NCBI RefSeq assembly: GCF_008728515.1 | Contig: NC_044995.1 | Location: 12,225,104-12,289,103 of the forward strand | Source of the DNA: Papio anubis | Lineage: Eukaryota; Chordata; Mammalia; Primates; Cercopithecidae | DNA length: 64,000 nt | Direction: 5' to 3' | Part shown: positions 1-11,058 of the stretch, one piece after another | Position numbering within the stretch: position 1 is the stretch's first letter | Layout of the letters: each line of letters begins with the position of its first letter | Made by a program: the position numbers and the translations under genes | Notes under the pieces: model-generated | The model's database searches: none | What the model saw: only the letters and a program-made list of their open reading frames with translations | Told to the model about the DNA's origin: nothing

Positions 1-301
1 TTTTTTTTTTTTTTTTTTTTTGAGGCAGGGGAGTCCTGCAGCTCCTATGCTGGAGTGCAGTGGCGGGATCGGCTCACTGCAGCTCCCGCCTCACGAGGTT
101 CCCGCCATTCCACTCCTGCCTCCCAGCCTCCTGGTGCTTCTGGGACTACAGAAGCCGCCACCCGCGACCAGCTAGTTTTTGTATTTTTAGTAGAGGCGAG
201 TTTCACGTGTTGTAGGATGGTCTCGATCTCCTGACCTCGTGATCCTCCGTCTAGGCCTCCCAAAGTGCTGGGATTACAGGGGTTTGAGCCACAGCGCCCG
301 G
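1..301 (-). mobile_element. Alu, indel-rich copy
   Basis: Poly(T) at the left and TGAGCC...GCGCCCGG at the right. Many one- to few-base indels relative to other Alus here (for example CTCACTGCAGCTCCCGCC). Confidence 0.9.
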
Positions 302-303
302 AC

Positions 304-594
304 TTTTTTTTTTTTTTTTTTTGAGACGGAGTCTGGCTCTGTGGCCCAGGCTGGAGTGCAGTGGCTCGATCTCAGCTCACTTCAAGCTCCGCCTCCCGGG
401 TTTACGCCATTCTCCTGCCTCAGCCTCCCAGTAGCTGGGACTACAGAGCCCGCCACCTCACCCAGCTAGTTTTTTGTATTATTTAGTAGAGACGGGGTTT
501 CACCATGTTAGCCAGGATGGTCTCGATCTCCTCACCCGCCTGTCTCGGCCTCCCAAAGTGCTGGGATTACAGGCTTGAGCCACCACGCCCGGCC
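304..594 (-). mobile_element. AluY, Old World monkey type
   Basis: Near full length; GGCTTGAGCC at the left end of the element and CCCAGCTAGTTTTTTGTATT inside. Confidence 0.92.
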
Positions 595-611
595 AGTGGT
601 AAGTTTACAAG

Positions 612-746
612 AATTTTTGTATTTTTAGTAGACACAGGGTTTCTCCATGTTGGCCAGGCTGTTCTGAAACTCTTGACCTCAAATGATCCACCCACCTCAG
701 CCTCTCAAAGTGCTGGGATTATAGACCTAAGCCACCATGCCAGGTC
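612..746 (-). mobile_element. Partial Alu (left monomer)
   Basis: Begins at ATTTTTGTATTTTTAGTAGA and runs to the GGCC-equivalent end. Confidence 0.85.
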
Positions 747-1060
747 TTTTTTTTTTTTCTTTTTTCTTTTTTTTTTTTTTGAGATGGAGTTTTGCTCTTA
801 TTGCCCAGGCTGAGTGCTATGGCCTGATCTCAGCTCACTGCAACCTCTACCTTCCCGGTTTAAGTGATTCTCCTGCCTCAGCCTCCCGAGTAGCTGGGAT
901 TACAGGCATGCACCACCATGCCTGGCTAATTTTGTGTTTTAATCGAGACAGGGTTTCTCCATGTTGGTCAGGCTGGTCTGGAACTCCCGACCTCAGGTGA
1001 TCCACTCACTTTGGCCTCCCAAAGTGCTGGGATTACAGGTGTGAGCCACTGCACCTGGCC
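747..1060 (-). mobile_element. Alu
   Basis: Interrupted poly(T), GAGATGGAGTTTTGCTC, end at CACTGCACCTGGCC. Confidence 0.92.
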
Positions 1061-1090
1061 ATTTTTAAAAATTATTATTTTTTTTTCACT

Positions 1091-1369
1091 TTTTTTTTTT
1101 TTTTGAGACAGAGTGTCTGTCTTCCAGGCTGGAATACAGTGGCAGTATCTTGGCTCACTGCAACCTTCACCTCCCAGGTTCAAGTGATTCTCCTGCCTCA
1201 GCTGGGATTACAGGCGCTGTTACCATGCCCAGCTAATTTTTGGATTTTTAGTAGAGGTGGGGTTTCACCATGTTGGCCAGGCTGGTCTCAAACTCCTGAC
1301 CTCAAGGGATCCTCCCACCTCAGCCTACCAAAGTGCTAGGATTACAGTCCTGAGCCACTGCACCTGGCC
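1091..1369 (-). mobile_element. Alu
   Basis: Fifth Alu in a row on this strand; a small deletion removes the CCGAGTAG part. Confidence 0.9.
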
Positions 1370-2219
1370 AACATAGTCATTCTTAAAAGAGTTTTGGAAT
1401 TTATATTTTACAACTGTATTCCTAACATAATGTTAATTCATTATGCAAAACACTCCTTGCAATGGAAACAGAAATAAAGAATAGCCACTTCACAGCAATA
1501 ACATGAACTCCTGGATTTAAGACACAACCAATATCAACAGGTGGAGAGCATCTTCTGCATACGTGCTCCGCCTTTGAAAACTGCAGCCATTTATCACTAC
1601 CAAATAGCATTTCTTCCATTGGTCTTCTTGTAAGATTGATAAATCTTAGATAAATTAATCCAGAATTAACTGAATGTAAGTTAGAATCTCAAGCAAGGGA
1701 TACTAAGTAGATAAAAGTGTTGCTCAATGTACTGGATACTATGATTGATTTTATAGGCAGGAGAGTTGTTTTCTGTGGGAATCACAGACAAGAGATTCAG
1801 CATGTATTCCTACTTTAGGCAACACAACATTTCTCCTTTATCTTCCTTTTCTTGTCCTATCTGGATTAGTTCTCTCTTGTCCCTGACAGACTGAGAAATT
1901 GACTCTAATGCCTCAGAGTGCATTCATGTGAATTTATAACACAATAATGTTTATCAGCCTTTGCTCCCAGTGCAGGGATTTTGCGACTGAAAGACTGTTC
2001 AAAACATGATAATTTGGATTTTTAGTCTTTGGTGGCATCCTAAATAATAAGTTTAACATCAGAGATCTCGAGTTCCCCAAAATCTAAAATAATATTTTTT
2101 CAAATACTTGAGTGATCAGTTACAGACGCTAATCTCCAAAAGTCTCAATACGGGTTCTAAGGCTAGATGAGACTATCCTCTACCCCACAAGAACGCGCAG
2201 TTTAAGGACAGACCGCTGA
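1370..2219. other. Upstream flank of ZNF776, 5' end of the duplication unit
   Basis: No gene seen. The part from about 1490 to 1715 is paralogous to 23620-23835 ahead of ZNF586 (shared TGAACTC-TGGATTTAAG and ATAAAAGTGTTGCT), which sets a minimum 5' limit for the duplicated unit. Confidence 0.6.
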
Positions 2220-2446
2220 GGTAGAGCTGGGCCTTTCCTGCAAGTAAGTGAATATGGTGGTAGGTACCTGCAAGTAAGTGAATATGATGGTAGGGTATAC
2301 CTGACAGCATAGTTTGACAGGGGACATAGACTTTCAAGGAGAGAATAGACATGAAATAGACACATGCGGAAGTATAGTCAAATTGAGGGAAGATGACACT
2401 TAAGCCAGAGTGATGCTTATTCACCGCTCTGTGCAATCAAGCGCCT
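2220..2446 (+). repeat. Direct duplicate of ZNF776 intron 1 sequence
   Basis: This stretch closely matches 4760-4946 in the same orientation, including TTGACAGGGGACATAGAC and GAGAATAGACATGAAATAGA. It also contains a roughly 29-bp tandem doubling (CCTGCAAGTAAGTGAATATG) at 2237-2296. I do not see a matching upstream copy at ZNF586. Confidence 0.75.
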
Positions 2447-2489
2447 CTGAGAAGCGCTTTCTTTACCGCCTGGGAACCGTCTTGGAACC

Positions 2490-2640
2490 TGAGGAAACTA
2501 CATAACCCAGAAATCTCTGCGTCGAATGACAGCGCGTCAGAGCCAATGAATGCTCAAAATAAAGGCGTTTCCGCGGAAACAACGTAAAGGTGGGACTTCC
2601 GGCATCCTCTACTAGCGGCCATTTTGATTGGTGTTGGATG
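2490..2640 (+). promoter_or_regulatory. ZNF776: ZNF776 TATA-less CpG promoter
   Basis: In order: a ZNF143/Staf-like AACTACATAACCCAGAA at 2496-2512, CCAAT at 2543-2547, an ETS-type ACTTCCGG at 2595-2602, and a YY1-type GCCATTTT at 2618-2625. The sequence is rich in CpG and no TATA box stands at a suitable place. The same four motifs recur in the same order ahead of ZNF586. Motif identity is by eye; use as a promoter is inferred. Confidence 0.7.
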
Positions 2641-2840
2641 TATTTTCCCGTAAGAGCCCGCGGGTTGCTGGGGCGTGTAGAAGGTGGAGAGGAGACGTTG
2701 TCCTGACTGCACAGAGGCTGCTCTGCAGTTCCTTAAAGGCGCTAGGCGTGACCTGCGCCAAGGCCGAGATCGGGATCATCGTGCCCGGGTACCTGCCCTG
2801 CTCGCCCTCTGCTTTCAACCCGCTTTCTCCACCCAGTCAG

Positions 2841-2873
2841 ATGGCGGCGGCCGCGCTGAGGCCCACGGCTCAG
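2841..2873 (+). CDS. ZNF776: ZNF776 coding exon 1 (leader)
   Basis: ATG at 2841 encodes MAAAALRPTAQ and runs directly into a GTAATT donor at 2874. The ATG lies in a GC-rich stretch about 220 bp downstream of the promoter motif cluster. The paralogue has the same short leader (MAAAAALRDPAQ), which supports this start. The exon ends in phase 0 and joins the KRAB exon at GGC ACT GTG. Confidence 0.85.
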
Positions 2874-5800
2874 GTAATTGTGGCGTCTTCCGTGCCTTCA
2901 GGTCACCTCATCTTTACCTAAGTCCAAAAGCAGAGAGGAAGCGGCGCCTGCCCAAGGCTCTACAGCCTGAACCCGGCGTCGGGACACAGGCGCTTACGTG
3001 ATGGGCCCCCGTTTTTAACACCCGCGGGATGCGCTGAGGAGAGCGACAGGCACAGGGACTGGTGCAGGCAAAGGCCTGAAGATGAACTGAGCCGAGAGGA
3101 TCGGAACCTAGGGTCCACAGGCACCTGTCGGGAGCAAAGTGTGAGGCAGAGCTCCTCCCGGAAGAGCAGGCTGGGGACTGTGTATTCACCCTGGGAACGC
3201 TAGAAGCCATGGACAGCTTCCAACAAAGGAAGGGCAAGATAAAAGTCCAGGCTTTAAAGGTTTCCCAAAGTCCAGCCAAAAAAAGAACACAGAGGCCGGG
3301 CGCGGTGGCTCACGCCTGTAATCCAAGCACTTTCGGAGGCCGAGGCGGGCGGATCACGAGGTCAGGAGATCGAGACTATCCTGGCTAACACGGTGAAACC
3401 CCGTCTCTACTAAAAATACAAAAAATTAGCCGAGCGTGGTGGTGCGCGCCTGTAGTCCCAGCTACTCGGAGGCTGAGGCAGGAGAATGGCGTAAACCCGG
3501 GAGGCGGAGCTTGCAGTGAGCTGAGATCGGGCCACTGCACTCCAGCCTGGGCGACAGAGCGACAGAGCAAGACGACAGAGCGAGACTCCGTCTCAAAAAA
3601 AAAAAAACAGGGCATGACTTTCGCGCCCTGGGAGGTTGAATTCTTGTTCAACCTCTATAGCTCACATAGGTGCTAAGAGATGACATTTTGTACTGAGGCG
3701 CTCAGTTCAGCCAATCAACCCGCGTTTACCTGGTTACAGGGCCAAGAAAGGGTTCAGGGAGGCCAGAGCTTATCAAATCTCATCAGGGACACATTCTTGT
3801 AGCTTGTACCTCTCCTCACAGGAACTCCTGGCTGCAGAAGCACTTGCAGAACCTCCACTGGGAAGCGGAGGATGTTATTCCCTCACTGGCCCTAACTCCT
3901 ATCCACATGCTCTTTAGATTGGGATGTCCTGGGACTGTTGGGTACCTGTTTTTTGTTTTTTTTTTTTAAGTTTTTCGATCTGGGACCCCTGGAGGAACCT
4001 TAAACCCAGGATCCTAAGTCTGTGACACAGGATATATGGTGGTATTCCCATTTCTGTCAACCAGTATAAACATACTTGGAAGGTTAACCCAGGAGTTAGT
4101 ACCAGGATGTGAAATACTTAGAGGTGAAACTGACCAGAGGGAAGAGGTGATGTTGCCACAATTTCATCTGGCTGTAGTCTCCTCTGGCTCTACAATGAAC
4201 AGACTGTGGGGTTGAGAGAGGAGGAAATAAGATGAGAGTTGAGGCTTTTGCCATAATCCAAGTGAGGATTAACAGACTAAGATTCATGGCTAAGGAGATG
4301 TGGGTGGATTCAAAGTTGATATTTTGTAACAAGCATCTAGGTTTCCTAATACACAAAGAAAGGGCATGAAGAGAGCAATCAGGAGCCCAAGGTTTTTGGT
4401 CTTAGCCGCTGTAGCTGTGGAAGCTGCATCAGCTGAGATGAGCATGTTGGTAGTAAACATAATTAGAATATTATGCAGATATCAAGATGACTGTTTTGGC
4501 CGTGTGAAAAGTCAGAGACAAATAAGTGTAGGCATCAATTGGGTATGGACATGCAGGTTGGGGTATCTGGGAAGGGATTGACACTGGAGACATCTAATAT
4601 ATGGTAGCTAATGTGTATGCTATGGTGAGTGAGCCATGGGTCACAATAAGGAGAGCACACTTCAGATTCTGGTGGTAAATCTTTTAGGGGACCAGAAAGC
4701 AGTGGTTGAAAGATGAGGACTGCATCTGTTGCTTGGGTCCCTGGGTAATGTTATTGGGCTTCCTAAACACTGGAGAGGTAGGTAAGTGACCGTGATGGTA
4801 GGGTATACCTGTCAGCATGATTTGACAGGGGACATAGACTTTCAAGGAGAGAATAGACATGAAATAGATACATGCAGAAGTATAGTCAAATTGAGGGAAG
4901 ATGACACTTAGGCCACAGTGGTGCTTATTCACCACTCTGCAATCAAGATTTGAGATGATTTTGGTAGTGTGTAGGGGGTTTCATTACGTGTGCTGAATAT
5001 GCTCAGGGAGAAATGTGGTCATCTGTGACAGTAGGTCCTGGGCCTTAAATGGATTAAAAACAGGACTTTTTTTTTTTTTTTTTTTTTTTTGAGAGGAAGT
5101 CTTGCTCTGTCACCCGGACTGGTGTATAGTGGCGCAATCTTGGCTCACTACGACTTCTACCTCCCAGGTTCAAGTGATTCTCCTGCCTCAGCCTCCCGGT
5201 AGCTGAGAATACAGGCGCGTGCCACCACGTCCCGCTAATTTTTTTTTGTATTTTTAGTAGAGACGGGATTTCACCATATTGGCCAGGCTGGTCTCAAACT
5301 CCTGACCTCATGATCCACCCGCCTCGGCCTCCCAAAGTGCTAGGATTACAGGAGTGAGCCACCGTGCCTGTCCAGGACTGTTTTTTTTTTTGTTGTTGTT
5401 GTTTGTTCTTTGTTTTTTTGAGATGAAGTCTCACTCTTGTTCCCCAGGCTGGAGTGCAGTGGCACGATCTCGGCTCACTGAACATCCGCCTCCTGGGCTC
5501 AAGCGATTCTCCTGCCTCCCGAGTAGCTGGGATTACAGGTGCGCACCACCACACCCAGCTAGTTTTTTGTGTTTTAAGTGGAGATGGGGTTTCACCATGT
5601 TGGCCAGGCTGGTCTCGAATTCCTGACCTCAGGTGATCCACCCACCTCAGCCTCCCAAAGTGCTAGGATTACAGGCATGAGCCAGCGCACCTGGCCAGGA
5701 CTGGTCTTTAAATGGCAATGGTATTAGGTGAATGGAAGTTGGTCTGTGTTGCTGAAGGGTAAGCCATTGCAGCACAGAAGTGGAATAAGACCATGGATAT

Positions 5801-8800
5801 CTGAAGTTACATGTGGTTTTGTGTGGCTGTGCAGTAATGCAGGGAGGCATTCATAGAATTATTAGGCACTACCACTGCTAATGGGAACAATGGTCATTTT
5901 GTGTTATTATTGGATCCTGTTTGAATATGTGAAGCATACTTGATGCTGTCAGCCATATTGTGGTATAAAGCCAAAAATGGAGGCCCAGTGTGATGTGCCA
6001 CCTTGACATCTAGTGATATTGGTATGACCTGAAATGACCTGAGAGCCAATTCACTTCCCACTAGGCTCTTTTAGATAATAATCAACATGGCCTAATAATC
6101 CTTTTATTAGGGAGACCAGGCAGAATTCCTGGTTCTTATACTTTGTAGTGAGTTTCAATTTTATCCTTACCCACAGTGTTATTCAAACAAGCCAGTTGCA
6201 TCCTCCCAAGGGATTCAGGGGTCATCACACCCTCTTCATTTTAAAAGCTTGCATACCATAGTTTCTGGTTATGCACTCTTATCCATAGTGCAGTGCAACC
6301 CCTATGTGGTCCTCCATGGTGAGGGATGTCCTCTTCTAGACTTTGAGTGTATTTGATTTGTAAACATATTCATAGCACCTGTCTAGTGTTTGATGTCATG
6401 TGTTTGATCATTAATATAACTGTAAGGTGAAAATCCCACCCTTATTGGTAGAAGGAAGAAGAGGATATAAACATACTTTAACTTGTGGGGAGGCAGAGGC
6501 CAATGTGGGAGGCAGTTTGGTGGGGGTGGCCATGGGCATGTGTCTATGCAATCTAAAGAATGATATGTATTTTGGCCTAGCACAGTGGCTCATGCCTGTA
6601 ATCCCGGCACATTGGGAGGCTGAGGTGGGTGAATCACTTGAGCTTAGGATTTTGAGACCAACCTGGGCAACATGGTGAAACCTTCTCTCTACCAAAAAAA
6701 GAAAAAATTATCCGCGCACGGTGACGTGCACCTGTAGTCTCGTCTACTGGGGAGGCTAAGGCCAGAGAATTACTTGAGCCCAGGAGACAGAGGTTGCATT
6801 GAGCTGAGATCACATCATTGCACTCCAGCAACGGGAGTGAAACGCTATCTCAAAAAAAAAAAAAAAGAAAAAAAAAAGGAATGATGTGTATTTAGAGAAG
6901 GAGTATGTCTGATAGACCGAGGATGCTTCATTGGGATTTACATGACTTCATCTCTAGCAGGGGCATTGGCTCTCAGAAGGTATGGACTGCTTTATGTCAG
7001 CACCAAAACATAGAAACCTATTGGTTCCCCCACTTCTTGTTGCTGATGGCTGTACTCCATGGCCATGTGAGCCCATGAGAAGATAGTGACACCAGTGGGC
7101 CTAGTTTCTCCTTGTAGTTTAGGACCTTGGGAGGAGGAAGGGCAAAGGTGGATAAGTGGATGAGCATATGGAGTGTTTGTGGTTTCATCTATCGTCATCA
7201 TGGCAGGGCACTGTGACCTTTGAAGATGTGGCTGTGAACTTTTCCCAGGAGGAATGGAGTCTCCTTAGTGAGGCTCAGAGATGCCTTTATCATGACGTGA
7301 TGCTGGAGAACCTGGCACTTATATCTTCTCTAGGTAAGGCACTCACACTCTTCTCTGTGACCTCAGCTAGTGTCTGCCCGTCCCCATCTTTTTCCCCATG
7401 GCAAGACTGTTTTCCTCACTTCACGAGCCTGGGCACAGGTTCCTCTCTTAGTTCCCTGGGTAGGTTCTGTGGTAGGTAGGACTGAGGTGTGTGCATTGCC
7501 CTCTCTTCTCCTTGAGCAGCCCCAACACCTGCTTTGCTGCAAGCTCCCAGAGAAGGAGCTTTACATGCACCATAATGCATCCCACCTTGCTTGCCCTCTG
7601 GCTGTTGAGTAATTTTTCCGGATCGGAGACTGGTATGCTCAGGTTCTGCTTCCTTGCTCTAGGTGACATTTATTCATGACTACCTGTGCTAGGAATTCCT
7701 CCCATCATTGATGTTCTCAATACTTACTTGCACCATAGGCTGTTCTTGCAAGACCCTCCTTATAAATTATCTTGTTTGTTTTGTTTTGTTCTGTTTTGTT
7801 TTCAGAGACAGTCTTACTCTGTCACCCAGGCTGGAGTGCAGTAGTGCTATCATAGCTCACTGTAGCCTCAATCTCCCAGGCTCAAGCAATCCTCCTTCCT
7901 CAGCCTCTGGAGTAACTGGGACTAGAGGCTTCTGCCACCACATCCACTAATTTTTATTTTTATTTTTAATAGAGATGAGGTCTGGCTGTATTGCCTAGAC
8001 TGCTCTCTGACTGCTGACCCCATGTGATCCTCCCACCTCATCCTCCCAAAGTGCCGAGATTACAAGCATGAGCCAGTGTGCCCTGACCATTTTTTTTTTT
8101 TTTTTTTTTTTTTTCCCCAGACAGGGTTTCATTGTCATCCAGGCTGCAGTCTACTGATGCAATCATGGCTCACTTCATTCTCAACCTTCTGGGCTCAAGT
8201 AATCCTTCCACCTGACTCCTAAGTAGCTGGGACTACAGGAGCATGCCACCCTGCCTAACTAATTTTTGTTCATTTTTTGTTTTGTTTTGTTTTGTTTTTG
8301 AGATGGAGTCTTGCTCTGTCACCCAGGCTGGAGTGCAGTGGTGCGATCTCGGCTCACTGCAACCTCTGCTTCCTGGGTTCATGCCATTCTCCTGCCTCAG
8401 CCTCCCCAGCAGCTGGGACTACAGGCGTACGCTGCCATGTCTAGCTAAGTTTTTTGTATTTTTAGTAGAGATGGGGTTTCACCATGTTAGCCAGGATGGT
8501 CTCGATCTCCTGACCTCGTGATCCGCCTGCCTCGGGCTCCCAAAGTGCTGGGATTATAGGCGTGAGCTACCGCACCCGGCCTTGTTTGTTTGTTTTGTAG
8601 AGATGGTGTCTCATTATGTTACCCAGGTTGGTCTTGAACTCCTAGGGTCAAGCAGTCCTCCCAGTTTGGCCTCCCCGAGTGCTGGGATTATAGGTGTGAG
8701 CCACTGCACCTGGCCAAAAATTCTCTTTGTAATATTTAGTTTTCTTTCCTATGGGCTATGATGTGCTGATTTTTTCTGAACTATTGGCTGTTCTTTTCTC

Positions 8801-11058
8801 TTGTCTTTCTCTTATTCTTTATGTCATCCATTTCCCATGTAAATTCCATGTGTATCTTTGCAGTGGGACTGAGAGTTCTCAGTGATGCAGAAGTTGCAGC
8901 TAAACCCAGGCTCATGATGGGCCCAGAGGGAGGCCACCTCTGAGGAGTAACACCCTGGAGTAAGATACAACATTAGGGATTTAGGAAAGTCATACTAGAA
9001 GCTCTCCGATTTCACAAGTATTTACCTAGCAACATGACTAGCCATATGCTGTTTCTGTCTTCCCCATTCTTGAGGGTTTCAGACTTCACCGTTCTATACC
9101 CTGTCACTTCTACTCTGATGCCAGCCCAGGACTAATCTTCACATCTCTGGATCCCACCTGTCACCCATTTTTCTCACATTTCCATCTGCAGCGGACTCCA
9201 ATACTGGCATATCAGTTTTGTATTAGAAAGTGTGTACACATTGCTAAGCCATACCTGACCAACAGCTGCTTTGTTGTACTCATATTTTCATGTGACACAC
9301 AAACAGGTGTATCTAACAGAGGTATTACTCCATGGAAATAATTGCAGAAACAGAATGTTGCCTTTAAGTTGAAGATAAGTCTTCTTCCAATTACTGGGTT
9401 AGAATGGTTATAGAATGGAGGGGGCCACATGATGTGAAGGAACCAACAATACATGCACTACAGGAAGTAGAGGCAAGGTCTACAATTCCTTCCTGTGAAA
9501 ACATCTAAAGGACCTTCATAAAGCATGTGGATGCTATATAAAAGGATGTGTATAGGCCTAAGTAAATATAAATACAACAAAGCAGCCATTGATCAGGTAT
9601 GGCTTAGTAATACTTTCCTTCAGAAGTACCTTGCATTTTACCAGCATTTTATTTCTTTTAGGTTGTTGGTATGGAGCAAAAGACGAGACACCTTCTAAGC
9701 AGACCCTTTCTATACAACAAGAGTCCCCACTCAGGACACATTGGACAGGTGTATGTACCAAGAAGGTCCACCTCTGGGGAATGTGTGGCCCTCTCCTGGG
9801 AGATATCTTACACCAGGGAACACAACACAATCAGAAATTGAATGGGTTTGGGGCACGTGAAAAAACATTGGATGACGATGCAAACCATCATCAAGAACAG
9901 AAGCGGCACATAGGAGAGAAATCGTACAGAAGCAATGCCAAGGGAACATCATTTGTAAAGAACTATAAATTCCATGTGTCACATGAGCCATTTATCTTTC
10001 ATGAGGTTGGGAAAGACTTTTTGTCCAGCTTGAGATTACTCCAACAAGAGGACATTCACGCTTCAGGGAAGTCAAACTTTGAAACTAAGCATGGGATACC
10101 CCTTCAAGGTGGAAAAACTCATTACATCTGTGGAGAGTCCACAGTACCCTTCAGCAACAAACACTCACTTGTCCTTCACCAGAGACTTCTCCCTGGAGAA
10201 GGACCTTATGTATGCAGTGATTCTGGGAGATTCACTAGCAAAAGTAATAGTTTCAATAATCACCAGAGAGTTCACACTGGAAAAAGACCTTATCAGTGTG
10301 GACAGTGTGATGAATCATTTTGGTATAAGGCCCACCTCACTGAACACCAGAGAGTTCACACTGGAGAAAGACCTTATGAGTGTGGAGAATGTGATAAATC
10401 TTTTAGTCATAAGCACAGTCTTGTTGACCATCAGCGAGTTCACACTGGAGAAAGACCTTATGAATGTAATGAATGTGGGAAATCTTTTAGCCATAAGCGC
10501 AGCCTTGTTCACCACCAGCGAGTTCACACTGGAGAAAGACCTTATCAGTGTGGAGAATGTGGGAAATCATTTAATCACAAGTGCAACCTCATTCAGCATC
10601 AGCGAGTTCACACTGGAGAAAGGCCTTTTGAGTGTACGGCATGTGGGAAGTTATTTAGGAGCAACTCCCACCTAAAGGAACACCAGAGAGTTCACACTGG
10701 AGAAAGACCCTATGAGTGTAAAGAATGTAGGAAGTCATTTAGGTACAAGTCACACCTCACTGAACACCAGAGAGTTCACACCGGAGAAAGGCCATACGAG
10801 TGTAGAGAATGTGGGAAATGTTTTCATCAAAAGGGCAGTCTCATTCAACATCAGCAGATCCACTCTGGAGAAAGGCCACATGAGTGTGGAGAATGTGGGA
10901 AATGTTTTCATCAAAAGGGCAGTCTCATTCGACATCAGCAAATTCACTCTGGAGAAAGGCCACATGAGTGTGGAGAATGTGGAAAGTGTTTTCGTCAGAA
11001 GGGAAACCTCATTAAACATCAACGAGTTCACACAGGAGAAAGACATCATGAATGTTGA
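2841..11058 (+). CDS. ZNF776: KRAB-C2H2 zinc-finger protein, ZNF776 orthologue (three coding exons)
   Basis: Coding exons are 2841-2873, 7207-7333 and 9662-11058, joined at GT/AG sites with phases 0 and 1, giving 1557 nt and a 518-aa protein. From memory, human ZNF776 has this length, the N-terminus MAAAALRP and the C-terminus GERHHEC. Order: an 11-residue leader, KRAB A box (about residues 12-53), a spacer with degenerate fingers (about 54-263), then nine intact C2H2 fingers at 28-residue spacing (264-510) and an eight-residue tail. It is expected to be a nuclear DNA-binding repressor that recruits TRIM28 through KRAB; its target is unknown to me. It lies in tandem with ZNF586 downstream, with the same exon phases. 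The frame is fully open, so the gene looks functional. Confidence 0.9.
3294..3607 (+). mobile_element. AluY in ZNF776 intron 1
   Basis: GGCCGGGCGCGGTGGCTCAC to poly(A); contains GGCGTAAACCCGGG, a monkey AluY variant. Confidence 0.93.
5067..5373 (-). mobile_element. Alu
   Basis: Flanked by CAGGACT on both sides, a likely target duplication. Confidence 0.92.
5380..5696 (-). mobile_element. Alu
   Basis: Follows the previous Alu after a few bases; CAGGACT recurs at its right edge, so both entered nearly the same site. Confidence 0.92.
6574..6879 (+). mobile_element. Alu
   Basis: Target duplication AATGATATGTATTT at 6559 and AATGATGTGTATTT after the poly(A). Confidence 0.92.
7207..7333 (+). CDS. 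ZNF776: ZNF776 coding exon 2, KRAB A box
   Basis: The exon is 127 bp, bounded by CAG at 7204-7206 and GTAAGG from 7334. It encodes GTVTFEDVAVNF, then the EEW and MLENL segments of a standard KRAB A box. The DV and MLE residues that contact TRIM28 in the family are present. No separate KRAB B exon is visible before the finger exon. The paralogous KRAB exons at 30967 and 47238 have exactly the same length. Confidence 0.92.
7772..8088 (-). mobile_element. Old Alu (AluJ-like)
   Basis: Diverged copy in ZNF776 intron 2 with TTTTG-rich head. Confidence 0.85.
8089..8715 (-). mobile_element. Old Alu split by a younger Alu
   Basis: Pieces 8089-8275 and 8582-8715 form one AluJ-like copy around the insertion at 8276-8581. 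Confidence 0.88.
8276..8581 (-). mobile_element. Younger Alu nested in an older Alu
   Basis: Low divergence, TTTTG-rich head, ends CGCACCCGGCC. Confidence 0.9.
9662..11058 (+). CDS. ZNF776: ZNF776 coding exon 3, spacer and nine C2H2 fingers
   Basis: A pyrimidine-rich acceptor ends at 9661 and the exon opens GT TGT TGG, completing a split Gly codon. The spacer keeps remnants of three or four fingers that have lost zinc ligands, for example YVCSDS and HYICGES. Nine intact fingers start at 10291, with linker TGERP or SGERP. Helix residues at -1, 2, 3 and 6 read YAHE, HHSD, HRSH, HCNQ, SSHE, YSHE, QGSQ, QGSR and QGNK. Fingers 7-9 are near copies of each other, a mark of recent tandem finger gain. 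TGA at 11056 stops two cysteines into what would be finger 10. Confidence 0.92.

Larger units (their letters stand above)
2874..7206 (+). other. ZNF776: ZNF776 intron 1
   Basis: Apart from the Alus listed separately it holds sequence paralogous to ZNF586 intron 1 (for example 4031-4470 with 26030-27100) and to ZNF552 on the minus strand (49440-49880). No other gene is seen. Confidence 0.7.
7334..9661 (+). other. ZNF776: ZNF776 intron 2
   Basis: Holds an old Alu at 7772-8088 and a nested Alu pair at 8089-8715. The remainder (8716-9661) is single-copy intron that parallels ZNF586 intron 2. No extra exon is evident. Confidence 0.65.

Noticed and set aside
10079..10675. Long second-frame ORF (198 codons) over the ZNF776 finger array, with similar ones at 10712-11188, 33315-33734 and 43194-43736
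   Set aside because: The 84-nt finger unit is a multiple of three, so any stop-free alternative frame stays open across the array. The peptides are repetitive shadows with no family match.
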